Both the position numbers and the translations under genes were made by a program. From contig NZ_CDGG01000001.1 in NCBI RefSeq assembly GCF_000821065.1, positions 1,736,001-1,800,000 on the forward strand: 64,000 nt of DNA. Direction: 5' to 3'. The stretch's first letter is position 1. Each line of letters starts with the position of its first letter. The notes beneath the pieces are model-generated. The model made no database searches, was not told the origin of the DNA, and saw only the letters and a list, made by a program, of their open reading frames with translations. Source of the DNA: Oceanobacillus oncorhynchi. GTDB lineage: Bacteria > Bacillota > Bacilli > Bacillales > Amphibacillaceae. Shown here one piece after another: positions 16,545 to 24,698 of this stretch.

Positions 16545-17822
16545 ATGAAAGAGAAGAAAAAATTCCATTACGCTTGGGTGGTCTTAATTGTCTGCTGTAT
16601 GATCAATTTTGCCGGCTTAGGTACAATTTTCAACACATCGGGTATATTCTTTCCTTCTGTTACAAAGGAATTGGGGATTGGCACAGGAGATATGTCTTTA
16701 TACATGACTTTTCTATGCTTGGCAATGTTTGTGGCTTCTCCTTTAGTGGCAAAATTATTATCTAAAATCGATGTCCGCATTACATTATCTGTTGCCTTTG
16801 TGGTAGCTCTTTCGGCTATTGCTGTCATGTCGTTATATACAGAAATATGGCAATGGTACCTTTCTGGTATCGTTATCGGATTTGCCGGAGCATTTATTTT
16901 TTATATTCCTATTCCGGTTATTGTTCAAAATTGGTTTCACAAAAAAACGGGAATGGCTTTGGGAATCATCGGTGCTTTTACAGGTATTGGAGGAGCAATT
17001 ATGAATCCGGTGATTGCTTCTTTCATCGACAGCTTTGGCTGGAGAACTGCATATGTGATCACCGCGATTATTATCGGAGTGATTGTCCTGCCTTTCACCA
17101 TTTTTGTTTTACGCTTTAAACCGGAGGATAAAGGGTACAAACCATATGGCTATGCAGAAACCTTAGAAGATCAAGAAACCTTTAAAAAAGAAAATGAAAA
17201 GGGCGTACCTGTGAAAGTTGCGATAACGAGTTTAGCTTTTTTCTGTGTAATTATCATTGCTTCATTTTCCGGGTTGATCAGCGGATTAAACCAGCTGTTA
17301 ACCTCCTACGGTGATACTGTCGGATTAACCACTACAGCCGCTGCCACATTAGTTTCGGCTTCGATGATATCGAACCTGCTTACCAAATTTCTCTTTGGAG
17401 CAGCCAGTGATAAATTTGGTGTGAAAATGACGTTGATTGTCAGTGTGCTGTTGATTGCATTTGGCTTCAGTCTATTTTTCATATCTCATGGAACCTATGC
17501 TACCGTGTTTACTGCTTCCCTTCTGTACGGTATTCATGCATCGGTTATTATCGTCGGGCTGCCATTGATTACAAAAGAATTATTTGGAAAGAAACATTTT
17601 GTTGAAATTTTCTCTTATGTAACGATGGGACAGGCGTTAGTAAAGTCTTTCGGATTTGCGGTCTTCGGTTATATGTATGACCTTTCCAACAGCTATGAAC
17701 CAGCTTTCACGTTAGGAATCATTATCTGTGTGCTGATGGCTGTGTTGACAGTCGGGGCGTTTCGGAGCAGGAGAAAAATGGAGATTGTTATGAAGAAAGA
17801 GATTGGGGAAAGTATGCAGTGA
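16545..17822 (+). CDS. MFS transporter (OxlT / monocarboxylate-like)
   Basis: A 425-residue twelve-segment carrier, distinct from the preceding one. The N-terminus (FHYAWVVLIVCCMINFAGLGT) and the pattern GWRTAYVITAIIIGVIVLP are typical of the oxalate/formate antiporter and monocarboxylate-type MFS branch. The central loop is short and charged (KPEDKGYKPYG). It could export a reduced end product or exchange substrate and product; this is inference. Last gene of the cluster, followed by a hairpin terminator at 17892. Confidence 0.82.
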   Translation: MKEKKKFHYAWVVLIVCCMINFAGLGTIFNTSGIFFPSVTKELGIGTGDMSLYMTFLCLAMFVASPLVAKLLSKIDVRITLSVAFVVALSAIAVMSLYTEIWQWYLSGIVIGFAGAFIFYIPIPVIVQNWFHKKTGMALGIIGAFTGIGGAIMNPVIASFIDSFGWRTAYVITAIIIGVIVLPFTIFVLRFKPEDKGYKPYGYAETLEDQETFKKENEKGVPVKVAITSLAFFCVIIIASFSGLISGLNQLLTSYGDTVGLTTTAAATLVSASMISNLLTKFLFGAASDKFGVKMTLIVSVLLIAFGFSLFFISHGTYATVFTASLLYGIHASVIIVGLPLITKELFGKKHFVEIFSYVTMGQALVKSFGFAVFGYMYDLSNSYEPAFTLGIIICVLMAVLTVGAFRSRRKMEIVMKKEIGESMQ

Positions 17823-17891
17823 AATGCTTTTCTAAAAATCACGTACAAGGATATTAGTGTAATTATAAAAACAGTATATTGAGCGGAGTTT

Positions 17892-17937
17892 GTCTGCTTT
17901 CTCTCAGGAGACTGAGATTCCTTGTAAGCAGGCTTTT
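17892..17937 (+). terminator. Terminator after the second carrier
   Basis: Nested hairpin: GTCTGCTT (17892-17899) pairs with AAGCAGGC (17926-17933), with an inner CTCAG/CTGAG helix, followed by TTTT. Confidence 0.6.
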
Positions 17938-18084
17938 AGACGGTGGGAAAATAGCATCGAAAAAAGAAGTTTTCACCGTGGAACTGACAGTATGTTGCAA
18001 TCATCTTTAATTTGTAATTAGATTCCTTCCAGCTTTCATAATTGACTCACCTTGTACATACGCTAAAGCAAGGAGGATGATAAG

Positions 18085-18270
18085 ATGGATAAAACTGATG
18101 AGCCAATGAAAAGAATGGCTAATTTGCGATTATCACATGCGGGATTTGCTCAGTATTATAAGGAATTATTAAGCAGAAATCATCATCTTTTTAAGGGAAG
18201 CCGAAAAAATAAATCTCACCAGCATTTTTTTCAGAAGGTTCATCGGGCGAATTATTTTGATATTACATAG
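18085..18270 (+). CDS. Small basic protein of unknown function
   Basis: A 61-codon frame with an excellent ribosome binding site (CAAGGAGGATGATAAG before the ATG). The product is basic and His/Lys-rich (KGSRKNKSHQHFFQKVHRAN) with no signal or membrane segment. I recognise no family. A terminator follows at 18339. The start context, not the protein, is the main support. Confidence 0.45.
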   Translation: MDKTDEPMKRMANLRLSHAGFAQYYKELLSRNHHLFKGSRKNKSHQHFFQKVHRANYFDIT

Positions 18271-18639
18271 AATTTGCTTGATGCAAATATAAAACGAAAA
18301 TTCATTTTTTCGTGATAGATCAGCTTCAACATTGTTCTAACCGTTTGGTATACTTAGATATCAAGCGGTTTTTTATGATGGTTAAGAACGGTTTTAATCT
18401 ACATTTGAAAACAGGAAATGCGTTTGCGTTATCGATAAAGGGTAAATACGTAACGATAAAGACATCTTCTCTTTTTATCGTGCGGGAAACAATGCTACAA
18501 TAATATAATGTCATACATTCTGCTGAAGCGGAATGTAATTTTGAATAGAGATGAGGCAGCTGGTAAAAAAAATTGCTGTCTGTGATCGATAAAAAAGACA
18601 ATTTTACATGTTTGATATAGAGCAGCAGGAGGAGAAATC
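18271..18639. other. Gap with terminator at 18339-18374
   Basis: AACCGTTTG (18339-18347) pairs with CAAGCGGTT (one G-U pair), followed by TTTT, and probably ends the small gene before it. The remainder up to the helicase start is AT-rich and must contain the helicase promoter; no gene is seen. Confidence 0.6.
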
Positions 18640-20778
18640 ATGGTACGGACGAAACAGGACGTAGAACGGTTAGAAGCGGATCTGAACCGGATATACGACA
18701 GCATCGATATGAACTCGGAGGAGTTATTTAACAATCGAATCAAAGGAATATGGCAGAGGCTGAAAACAAGCTCAGGAAATGAACAATTAAAGACGATGCC
18801 TTTAGATACAATGTTAACAGTGAATAAAGAGCTCCCTGTAAACACTTTGAAGCATAATGGGCTGAAAACAATGAAAGATATAGCGGATAAACCAGCTCAG
18901 GACCTGGCGCAGCTGGATGGAATGGATGAAAAAACGGCAGAGCACATTTATCAGGCAGTTTCTAAAATAAAAGAAGCAGTATATAAACAGGCAACGCCGC
19001 GTGTGAATCCGGATGATATTTCTGATGAAGATGTTCATTTGCTGGAATCGATTTATAAAAAATGGCATTTGTTAAACATTCTTGAAGAGATGCAGGAGAA
19101 ATTTCAGGAGTATTATGATGAAACGATATCTGATATTGAAATGGCCAAGAAACAGAAAGGATTTTTTGGCGGTTTGTTTCAGCCGAAAGAGGAGAAGGAA
19201 AAAATACGGTCTGCTTTTGCCAATCTAAATAAAAACAAGCATCAAAAGGAATTAAAACAGATAAAGAAAAGATTAGATTATATGCTTGATTTTGAAGTGA
19301 GTAAAGAAGAGCTCAAAAAGCATTTTGAAAGAGAAAATGCCTTTTACTATACAGAAATTGAAAAAGCAACGGACTTTGACTCGAAGAATATTTCCGAAAG
19401 TCTGCCAGAAGAAGTGGTAGGAGCAGTAAATAACCATCCGCTTGATACGAATGGACTGCATATTACCTTAAGAAATTATCAAATTTTTGGTGCGAAGTAT
19501 GCTTTGCTTTATAAAAAGACGCTGCTGGGGGATGAGATGGGCTTAGGAAAGACGGTTCAAGCGCTTGCTATTCTCAATCATCTCAGGCAAAACCATCAGG
19601 GACATGCTGTCATTGTTTGTCCACTAAGCGTAATCGCCCACTGGAAAAGAGAGATGGAACAGCGGTCTGCTTTACAGGCATTTATCTTTCACGGCAGCAA
19701 TCGTGAAGAACAATTTCAGGCCTGGCAAGAAGGTACGGGTATTTTAATAACCACTTTTGAATTGGCGGGAACTCTGCCATTGGAAGGCAGTCATCATTTT
19801 GATGCGTTGGTTGTTGATGAGGCGCATTATGTGAAGAATCCGAATACAAAGCGCTCGCAAAATGTTTATCATTTGGCAGACGAAGCGGAGTATGTCTTAT
19901 TTATGAGCGGAACTCCACTCGAGAACACGGTAGAGGAAATGATGCAATTGGTCTCTGTCCTGCAGCCGGGAATTGCGGATGACTTATCAGAAGAGATGCT
20001 GTTGCGTAATCCGCAAGCATTCCGTGAAGCCATTGCTCCAGTTTATTTAAGGAGGAATCGGAAGGACGTATTACATGAGCTTCCGGATTTGGAGATTATT
20101 CCAGAATGGGTTCCGTTTGGTGAAGAAGAGAAGAAGTTCTATCAGCAGGCAGTGAAAGAGGAACAGGTCATGGCCATGCGCCGTGCAGGCTGGCAGGGCG
20201 GATCTCAGAGTAAGTCACCGAAGCTTGAGAAGCTGCTTGAAATCTGTGAAAATGCAAAAGAAAACGGGCATAAAGTGCTGGTATTTTCTTATTTTAAAGA
20301 TGTTATCCAGACAATCAGCAGTAATTTAGAAAACGAGGCACATCGCGTCATTACTGGGGATGTTTCGAATCATAAAAGACAGGAAATCATTGATGCCTTC
20401 ACAGCGGATGAAGCTGGTTCCGTTCTGGTCAGCCAGATTACTGCCGGCGGTGTCGGGGTGAATATTCAGGCTGCCAATGTGGTTGTTTTATGCGAACCGC
20501 AATGGAAGCCGACAATGGAAGAACAGGCGATCAGCCGTGCTTATCGAATGGGACAATCTCGAAACGTTGTCGTTTATCGCTTATTAACGGAAGAGAGTAT
20601 TGATGTGACAATGCTTGACGTATTAGGAGAAAAAGCGAATCTTTTTAACCTGTTTGTAAAAGAATCTGACACAGCATCACGCATTTTAGATGAGCAGGAG
20701 CAGGAAGAAGAAGAAGCTTCTATTCAGAAAAAAGTATTGAAGCTGGAGAAAGAGCGGTTTATGGAGACTGTGCGTTAA
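18640..20778 (+). CDS. SNF2 family DNA translocase/helicase with N-terminal HhH segment
   Basis: A 712-residue protein. Residues about 62-110 form a helix-hairpin-helix DNA-binding segment (LKHNGLKTMKDIADK ... LAQLDGMDEKTAEHIYQAV). The ATPase core starts near 275: Walker A GDEMGLGKT with Lys304, DEAH at 393-396, SGTPLEN (motif III), and in lobe 2 VLVFSYF, SQITAGGVGVNIQ and ISRAYRMGQS. It should move along duplex DNA at the cost of ATP, remodelling protein-DNA complexes. No methylase or nuclease partner is adjacent, so a role in repair or transcription is as likely as defence. The start ATG follows GGAGGAG. Confidence 0.9.
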   Translation: MVRTKQDVERLEADLNRIYDSIDMNSEELFNNRIKGIWQRLKTSSGNEQLKTMPLDTMLTVNKELPVNTLKHNGLKTMKDIADKPAQDLAQLDGMDEKTAEHIYQAVSKIKEAVYKQATPRVNPDDISDEDVHLLESIYKKWHLLNILEEMQEKFQEYYDETISDIEMAKKQKGFFGGLFQPKEEKEKIRSAFANLNKNKHQKELKQIKKRLDYMLDFEVSKEELKKHFERENAFYYTEIEKATDFDSKNISESLPEEVVGAVNNHPLDTNGLHITLRNYQIFGAKYALLYKKTLLGDEMGLGKTVQALAILNHLRQNHQGHAVIVCPLSVIAHWKREMEQRSALQAFIFHGSNREEQFQAWQEGTGILITTFELAGTLPLEGSHHFDALVVDEAHYVKNPNTKRSQNVYHLADEAEYVLFMSGTPLENTVEEMMQLVSVLQPGIADDLSEEMLLRNPQAFREAIAPVYLRRNRKDVLHELPDLEIIPEWVPFGEEEKKFYQQAVKEEQVMAMRRAGWQGGSQSKSPKLEKLLEICENAKENGHKVLVFSYFKDVIQTISSNLENEAHRVITGDVSNHKRQEIIDAFTADEAGSVLVSQITAGGVGVNIQAANVVVLCEPQWKPTMEEQAISRAYRMGQSRNVVVYRLLTEESIDVTMLDVLGEKANLFNLFVKESDTASRILDEQEQEEEEASIQKKVLKLEKERFMETVR

Positions 20779-20897
20779 AAGACTTTTTGAATTGCATACA
20801 CGGAAGAATTATCATATTTCTTATGTGATGTATTATGGAGCATGTTTCACCTGCAAGAAAGCCGGGAAAACCTTCTATAACGAAAAAGGAGGATGCC

Positions 20898-21101
20898 ATG
20901 ACATCATTTAAAGAAAGAGCCAGATATGCACGTTTTAAAAAGGTTCTGGGAGCTATTCTTGTCATGCCTATCATTGCTGTACTTGGATTTTTAGATGTCA
21001 TTTCGGTATCCAATGCAGTTTCATGGTTGGCCTTAGCAGCTTTTATTGTGAGTTTAATTGTATTTTTCGTTTCATTTAAAGGAAAGAAGCCGCAAGTTTA
21101 A
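20898..21101 (+). CDS. Small two-span membrane protein
   Basis: A 67-residue protein: a basic N-terminus (MTSFKERARYARFKK) then two hydrophobic segments (about 17-36 and 42-60) and a basic tail. AAAGGAGGATGCC precedes this ATG; a longer in-frame ATG at 20835 has no site. Function unknown. It follows the helicase by 119 bases and ends before a terminator at 21151. Confidence 0.6.
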   Translation: MTSFKERARYARFKKVLGAILVMPIIAVLGFLDVISVSNAVSWLALAAFIVSLIVFFVSFKGKKPQV

Positions 21102-21150
21102 GGGGAGAATAATGAAAAAGATTAGTTTAGCAGTTCTTATAAGGGAGAGG

Positions 21151-21180
21151 AGAGCATGGTCTGTGACGATGCTCTTTTCT
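21151..21180 (+). terminator. Terminator
   Basis: AGAGCAT pairs with ATGCTCT around an 11-nt loop and runs into TTTTCTT; surrounding bases extend the pairing imperfectly. Confidence 0.7.
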
Positions 21181-21290
21181 TATAGGGAAGTAGTATTAGT
21201 TTTTTCGAAGCAGGAATGAAAAAACTATAATTGTTTTATTTCAGAATAATTGCTAAAATAAATATAATTTAAAAGAAAGGAAGTGCTCTA

Positions 21291-22187
21291 TTGTTTACAG
21301 TCCCCGTTATACTAGAAGAAAAAGCAGATTACATGAAACATGATCGGCTGACGAAAAAGCTGATACAAGAGTTTTTCGAGGAATTTATCGAAGGCTTCTT
21401 CCCCGACCTTCATCCCTACATTGATTTCTCCAACGTCACATTTCTTGAACAGGAAGTCTACCTGGATTATCTTGAAGGCTCCAAAAAGGAAATTGACGTG
21501 CTCGTCGAAGTAAAGTTGCATCACGAGGATAAAATTCTCCATATCCACACCGAAGCACAATCCACTCATGAGGCAGATTTCCCCGAAAGAATGTTTCTCT
21601 ACTTCAGTTATCTTTACGCTAAACACCGCAAACCAATTCAACCTATCGCCGTTTTGAGTTATAATAGGAAACAAGAAGAACCCACGAAATTCAAAGTCGA
21701 TACACCTACCCAAGAAGTACTTCAATTTAACTTTTTACAATTACAATTAAGAAAGAAAAACTGGAAAGAATATATTCAATCAGACAACCCGGCCGCAGCC
21801 GCATTGCTTAGTCAGATGGGCTATGAAGAACATGAGCGTGTCCAAGTAAAGTTGGAATTTCTGCGTATGATTACCCGGATGAAAATCAATCCGGCGCAAA
21901 TGGAGTTTCTTTATGGTTATTTCGAAACTTATTTAAAACTAAATAAAGAGGAGGAAGAACAGATGATGGAGAAAATGGAAAACTTGCCGGAAGAGGAAAA
22001 AGAAATAGTCATGCAGCTGCCGAATTCTTATTTTGAGAGAGGAAAGCAAGAAGGAATAGAAGAAGGGATAAAAAAGCGGAACCAGGAATTAGCTTTGAAA
22101 CTGATAGCAAGAGATATGTCAATCAGTGACATTGCAGAGATCACAGACTTAAGTGAAGCAGAAATTAAAAGGCTTGCTAGTGAGTAA
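21291..22187 (+). CDS. Rpn family recombination-promoting nuclease (PD-(D/E)XK)
   Basis: A 298-residue protein of the Rpn / transposase_31 type. The nuclease core is KEIDVLVEVKLHHEDKILHIHTEAQS (about residues 63-90), giving the D...E-x-Q set of PD-(D/E)XK enzymes, followed by FPERMFLYFSYLYAKH. The C-terminus is a charged helical region (GIEEGIKKRNQELALKL) ending in a short HTH-like helix pair. Such proteins cleave DNA and promote RecA-independent recombination in E. coli. It starts with TTG behind AAAGGAAGTG. A 66-base internal segment is duplicated 349 bases downstream. Confidence 0.85.
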   Translation: MFTVPVILEEKADYMKHDRLTKKLIQEFFEEFIEGFFPDLHPYIDFSNVTFLEQEVYLDYLEGSKKEIDVLVEVKLHHEDKILHIHTEAQSTHEADFPERMFLYFSYLYAKHRKPIQPIAVLSYNRKQEEPTKFKVDTPTQEVLQFNFLQLQLRKKNWKEYIQSDNPAAAALLSQMGYEEHERVQVKLEFLRMITRMKINPAQMEFLYGYFETYLKLNKEEEEQMMEKMENLPEEEKEIVMQLPNSYFERGKQEGIEEGIKKRNQELALKLIARDMSISDIAEITDLSEAEIKRLASE

Positions 22188-22219
22188 ATAAATAAAATAG
22201 ATTATCTGTTTCTATAAAC

Positions 22220-22263
22220 AAACAAAGTGAGCTGGTTTCATTGTAAATTGGCTCACTTTGTTT
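22220..22263 (+). terminator. Terminator of the Rpn gene
   Basis: Perfect 13-bp stem AAACAAAGTGAGC / GCTCACTTTGTTT around an 18-nt loop; the right arm ends in T-rich sequence. Confidence 0.82.
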
Positions 22264-22273
22264 ATATGAAGCA

Positions 22274-22339
22274 AAACTTATTTAAAACTAAATAAAGAGG
22301 AGTAAGCGCAAATGATGGAGAAAATGGAAAACTTGCCGG
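22274..22339 (+). repeat. Partial duplicate of an internal Rpn gene segment
   Basis: These 66 bases match 21925-21990 inside the Rpn gene at 62 of 66 positions. One of the four differences changes GAA to TAA, so the copy is not coding. It lies beyond the Rpn terminator and is not flanked by other recognisable Rpn sequence, so it is either a tandem duplication scar or the last remnant of a decayed paralogue. Confidence 0.85.
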
Positions 22340-22422
22340 TAAATGATGTTGTGGGAAAAGTAATTTTATATCAGTAGCCTAAAAGGGAGCGGTTATGAAA
22401 CCTGCCCCTTGTCATGTGAAAG

Positions 22423-22920
22423 TTACGATTGAATCCAAATAAACATATAGAAGAAAACATAAATTAGTAAAAGAATGCTAACAAATAGAATCGTTTGCCA
22501 CCTGGCAAAAAGAAAAGCAGCGCTCGTGTCACCAAAGGGAGTTTGTTTCCAAATAGAAAATAAAGCATCTCCGAAAATATATACAGCATTGAAAAATAAA
22601 AAAGATGCTCGCTGCCAGGCTGAAAAAAATAACTGTTTGAAAAAAAAAACCCGCCATTATGTATAAAAAAGACCATTTACCCTGCGGATCATATTTTAAA
22701 TAGCTCTCTATATAATTTCCGTCTTTGTCATTCGGCGCCACCCATTGCTCATCTTTCCCTTTCAACGCAACATGAAGGGGATATTCAAAAGTTTTATCTG
22801 GATATTGTCTTTATGGATTTCTACAATAAAACGGCCGGTAAGGTAATGCCCCAGCTCATGAAACCATACATGTAAGAGAAGGAGAAGGTATCCAAAGATA
22901 AGTCAAGATACTACCTGCAT
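22423..22920 (-). pseudogene. Broken membrane metallopeptidase gene (HELGH motif)
   Basis: Reading the minus strand from an ATG at 22920 (GGGAGG eleven bases upstream) gives MQVVS, an in-frame TGA, then LIFGYLLLLLHVWFHELGHY with the zinc motif HELGH. A frameshift near 22775-22800 is needed to continue into YPLHVALKGKDEQWVAPNDK, and another at a run of ten A/T bases (22640-22649) to reach SAWQRASFLFFNAVYIFGDA and a final hydrophobic span ending in FIWIQS. With these three repairs the product would be about 165 residues, a small membrane zincin like the M50/DUF3267 groups. Homopolymer error could explain one shift, not all three lesions. Confidence 0.7.
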
Positions 22921-23046
22921 GAATTTACGAACCTCCCATTATTCCAGGTTATAAAACCATCCCCTAATCTAGAATCTGTAAAACTGTAGTTAAGGAAGTT
23001 GGGCAGAATTTAGTAATAGAAAGTTGCTTTACTCGCATTTTATTGT

Positions 23047-23298
23047 TTACATATGAATCCATAATTGAATTACACTCATCCCAACCCCTAAAGCTAAAGG
23101 AACCATTCTTGTTAAATTCAACCCGGTTAAGGTGACGGTTGCTTTTTCTAAAGGATCTTTGGCAGGGGAAGCTAAATAATGGATAAATCGCTGCCAGGCT
23201 GTTTGTTTTTGCCTGCGTTTCTGCTCAGGGACGATTACCTGAAATCGGTCCAGCTCTTCCTTTAGTTTATCTTCTTCATTAAATTCATCTTTCAGCAT
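23047..23298 (-). CDS. Small membrane protein, candidate anti-sigma factor
   Basis: An 83-residue protein: a charged cytoplasmic N-terminal half (MLKDEFNEEDKLKEELDRFQ) and one C-terminal hydrophobic span (MVPLALGVGMSVIQLWI). Its start overlaps the end of the ECF sigma gene by 14 bases, so translation is coupled. This arrangement is typical of anti-sigma factors, but the His-x3-Cys-x2-Cys zinc motif is absent and the protein is very short. The role is inferred from position only. Confidence 0.6.
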   Translation of the reverse strand: MLKDEFNEEDKLKEELDRFQVIVPEQKRRQKQTAWQRFIHYLASPAKDPLEKATVTLTGLNLTRMVPLALGVGMSVIQLWIHM

Positions 23299-23815
23299 GA
23301 AAATCCTCCTCCAGGTTGTTTTTTAATGTATTCATTGCAGTATGTAGCCTCGATTTAACGGTACCTATCGGAATATCTAATATCGATGCAATTTCATTTT
23401 GCGGCAGGTCTTCATAATAAACCAGTAAAATAATCGCCCGCTGCTTATCAGGCAAGTCGGCAATGGCCTGCTGAACCCATAATTTTTCATCCATTCTTAT
23501 CGAGTGATTAGACTGTGGTGCTAAAAAAGGCAGCAGAGAGCGCCATTTCTTTCTTCGATTTAATTTATTTATTAGTAAGCGGTAAGCAATTTGAAATAAA
23601 TAAGCTTTGACTGTTCCTTTCGCAGGATTGAATGCCTGCTTTTTCTTCTGCAGGATTTCAAACGTATCATGAACAATATCTATACTGAGCTGTTCTTCTT
23701 GCGTGTAACGGTAGAGAAAACAGTAAAGCGGTTCGTACAGGCGTTCATATAATTGTGTGAAGCCTGCTTTGTCCCCATTTTTGTAAATTTCCATCCACTC
23801 TTCGTTACGCTTCAT
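23285..23815 (-). CDS. ECF-type RNA polymerase sigma factor
   Basis: A 176-residue sigma factor. Region 2 is DKAGFTQLYERLYEPLYCFL ... DIVHDTFEILQKKK (about residues 14-60), region 4 is DLPDKQRAIILLVYYEDLPQNEIASIL with the HTH PIGTVKSRLHTAMNTLK (about 120-165). It would direct polymerase to a small stress regulon. It sits in a three-gene operon, overlapping the upstream membrane-protein gene by 11 bases and the downstream anti-sigma candidate by 14. The N-terminus is met by ATG within GAAGATGAAGCG. The signal is not evident. Confidence 0.9.
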   Translation of the reverse strand: MKRNEEWMEIYKNGDKAGFTQLYERLYEPLYCFLYRYTQEEQLSIDIVHDTFEILQKKKQAFNPAKGTVKAYLFQIAYRLLINKLNRRKKWRSLLPFLAPQSNHSIRMDEKLWVQQAIADLPDKQRAIILLVYYEDLPQNEIASILDIPIGTVKSRLHTAMNTLKNNLEEDFHAER

Positions 23816-24182
23816 CTTCTTTATCCCCTGGGTGGGCTTTGATGGATTTTAATGTCATCGAAATACGGGAAACAAAATAACTCACAATAACAATAACCCA
23901 AGTTTGCGTTTGATTGGATAGAAATTGCACCCATGCATTTTCAACGGTTTTTCCAGCTGCAATGAAGAAAAATAAGGCTTGTGCACAGAGAATGACATAA
24001 ATGGCAAGGCATAACGTGACTGTATCAAACACGTTCCACCTTAAATAAATCGTTGTTTTTTTATAATTTATTTTTCCATTTTCTTTAACAACATATTTAT
24101 GATTAAATGATCTGATGATAGCAGGAATCAATATTGATAATACCCCTGCCACAATTAAAGAAATAATATATCCTTTCCCCAT
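23805..24182 (-). CDS. Membrane protein of the ECF sigma operon
   Basis: A 125-residue protein with three to four hydrophobic spans (residues about 4-22, 48-66, 70-85, 95-112) separated by basic loops. ATG 24182 is preceded by AAGGAAGGG; an upstream in-frame ATG at 24236 has no site. The stop codon overlaps the sigma start (GATGAAGCGTAA), so the three genes form one translationally coupled unit. I recognise no family; it could be a sensor or the target membrane module of the sigma system. Confidence 0.68.
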   Translation of the reverse strand: MGKGYIISLIVAGVLSILIPAIIRSFNHKYVVKENGKINYKKTTIYLRWNVFDTVTLCLAIYVILCAQALFFFIAAGKTVENAWVQFLSNQTQTWVIVIVSYFVSRISMTLKSIKAHPGDKEDEA

Positions 24183-24345
24183 AATTCCCTTCCTATCTAT
24201 TATATATTTTCTTTGATCAAATTCCGAGTATGACATGATGGCCAGCCAAATAAACGGACATGGATAAGGTTTGAACTATATCTCGTCAATAAGAGTTACT
24301 GTACAGGCATTATATCAAAGAAGTAAAAACATTGGATTTTATATT

Positions 24346-24564
24346 TTATTTTACAAGTTTCTTTTTTTCAGCATGTTTCTGATTAAATTTTTGTATATGC
24401 TTATTGTTTTTAGCGGTAAATGCAAACATGATATTAATGAATACAGAGTATAAGCTTCCTAAAAAGAATCTCCAATCATTTGTGATGAAAGAAATGATTG
24501 CGAAGAAAATAAGTACACCAGTTGTAATATAAATGGTTCGTTTTTGATATGCATTGATTTTCAT
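24346..24564 (-). CDS. Small two-span membrane protein
   Basis: A 72-residue protein with two hydrophobic segments (about 11-27 and 34-50) and a basic C-terminus (NKHIQKFNQKHAEKKKLVK). AAGGGGGAGGGA directly before the ATG supports translation. No family recognised. It is divergent from the phosphatase at 24699. Confidence 0.62.
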   Translation of the reverse strand: MKINAYQKRTIYITTGVLIFFAIISFITNDWRFFLGSLYSVFINIMFAFTAKNNKHIQKFNQKHAEKKKLVK

Positions 24565-24698
24565 TCCCTCCCCCTTGTTTACTGACTATACAAACAAACA
24601 AAGCAAAAAGTTCATAAAAAATAAAAGAAATATCATAAACTCTGTTAGGATAAAGAGAATAAATTAAATTTTTCAAAAAGAGAGGATTATTGAAGAAG

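Noticed and set aside
18312..18503. A 63-codon plus-strand frame before the helicase
   Set aside because: It runs through the terminator hairpin at 18339-18374 and has no ribosome binding site.
22464..22765. Three short frames on both strands taken as separate small membrane proteins
   Set aside because: On the minus strand they are pieces of one broken HELGH gene; the plus-strand frame is the complement of its hydrophobic codons.
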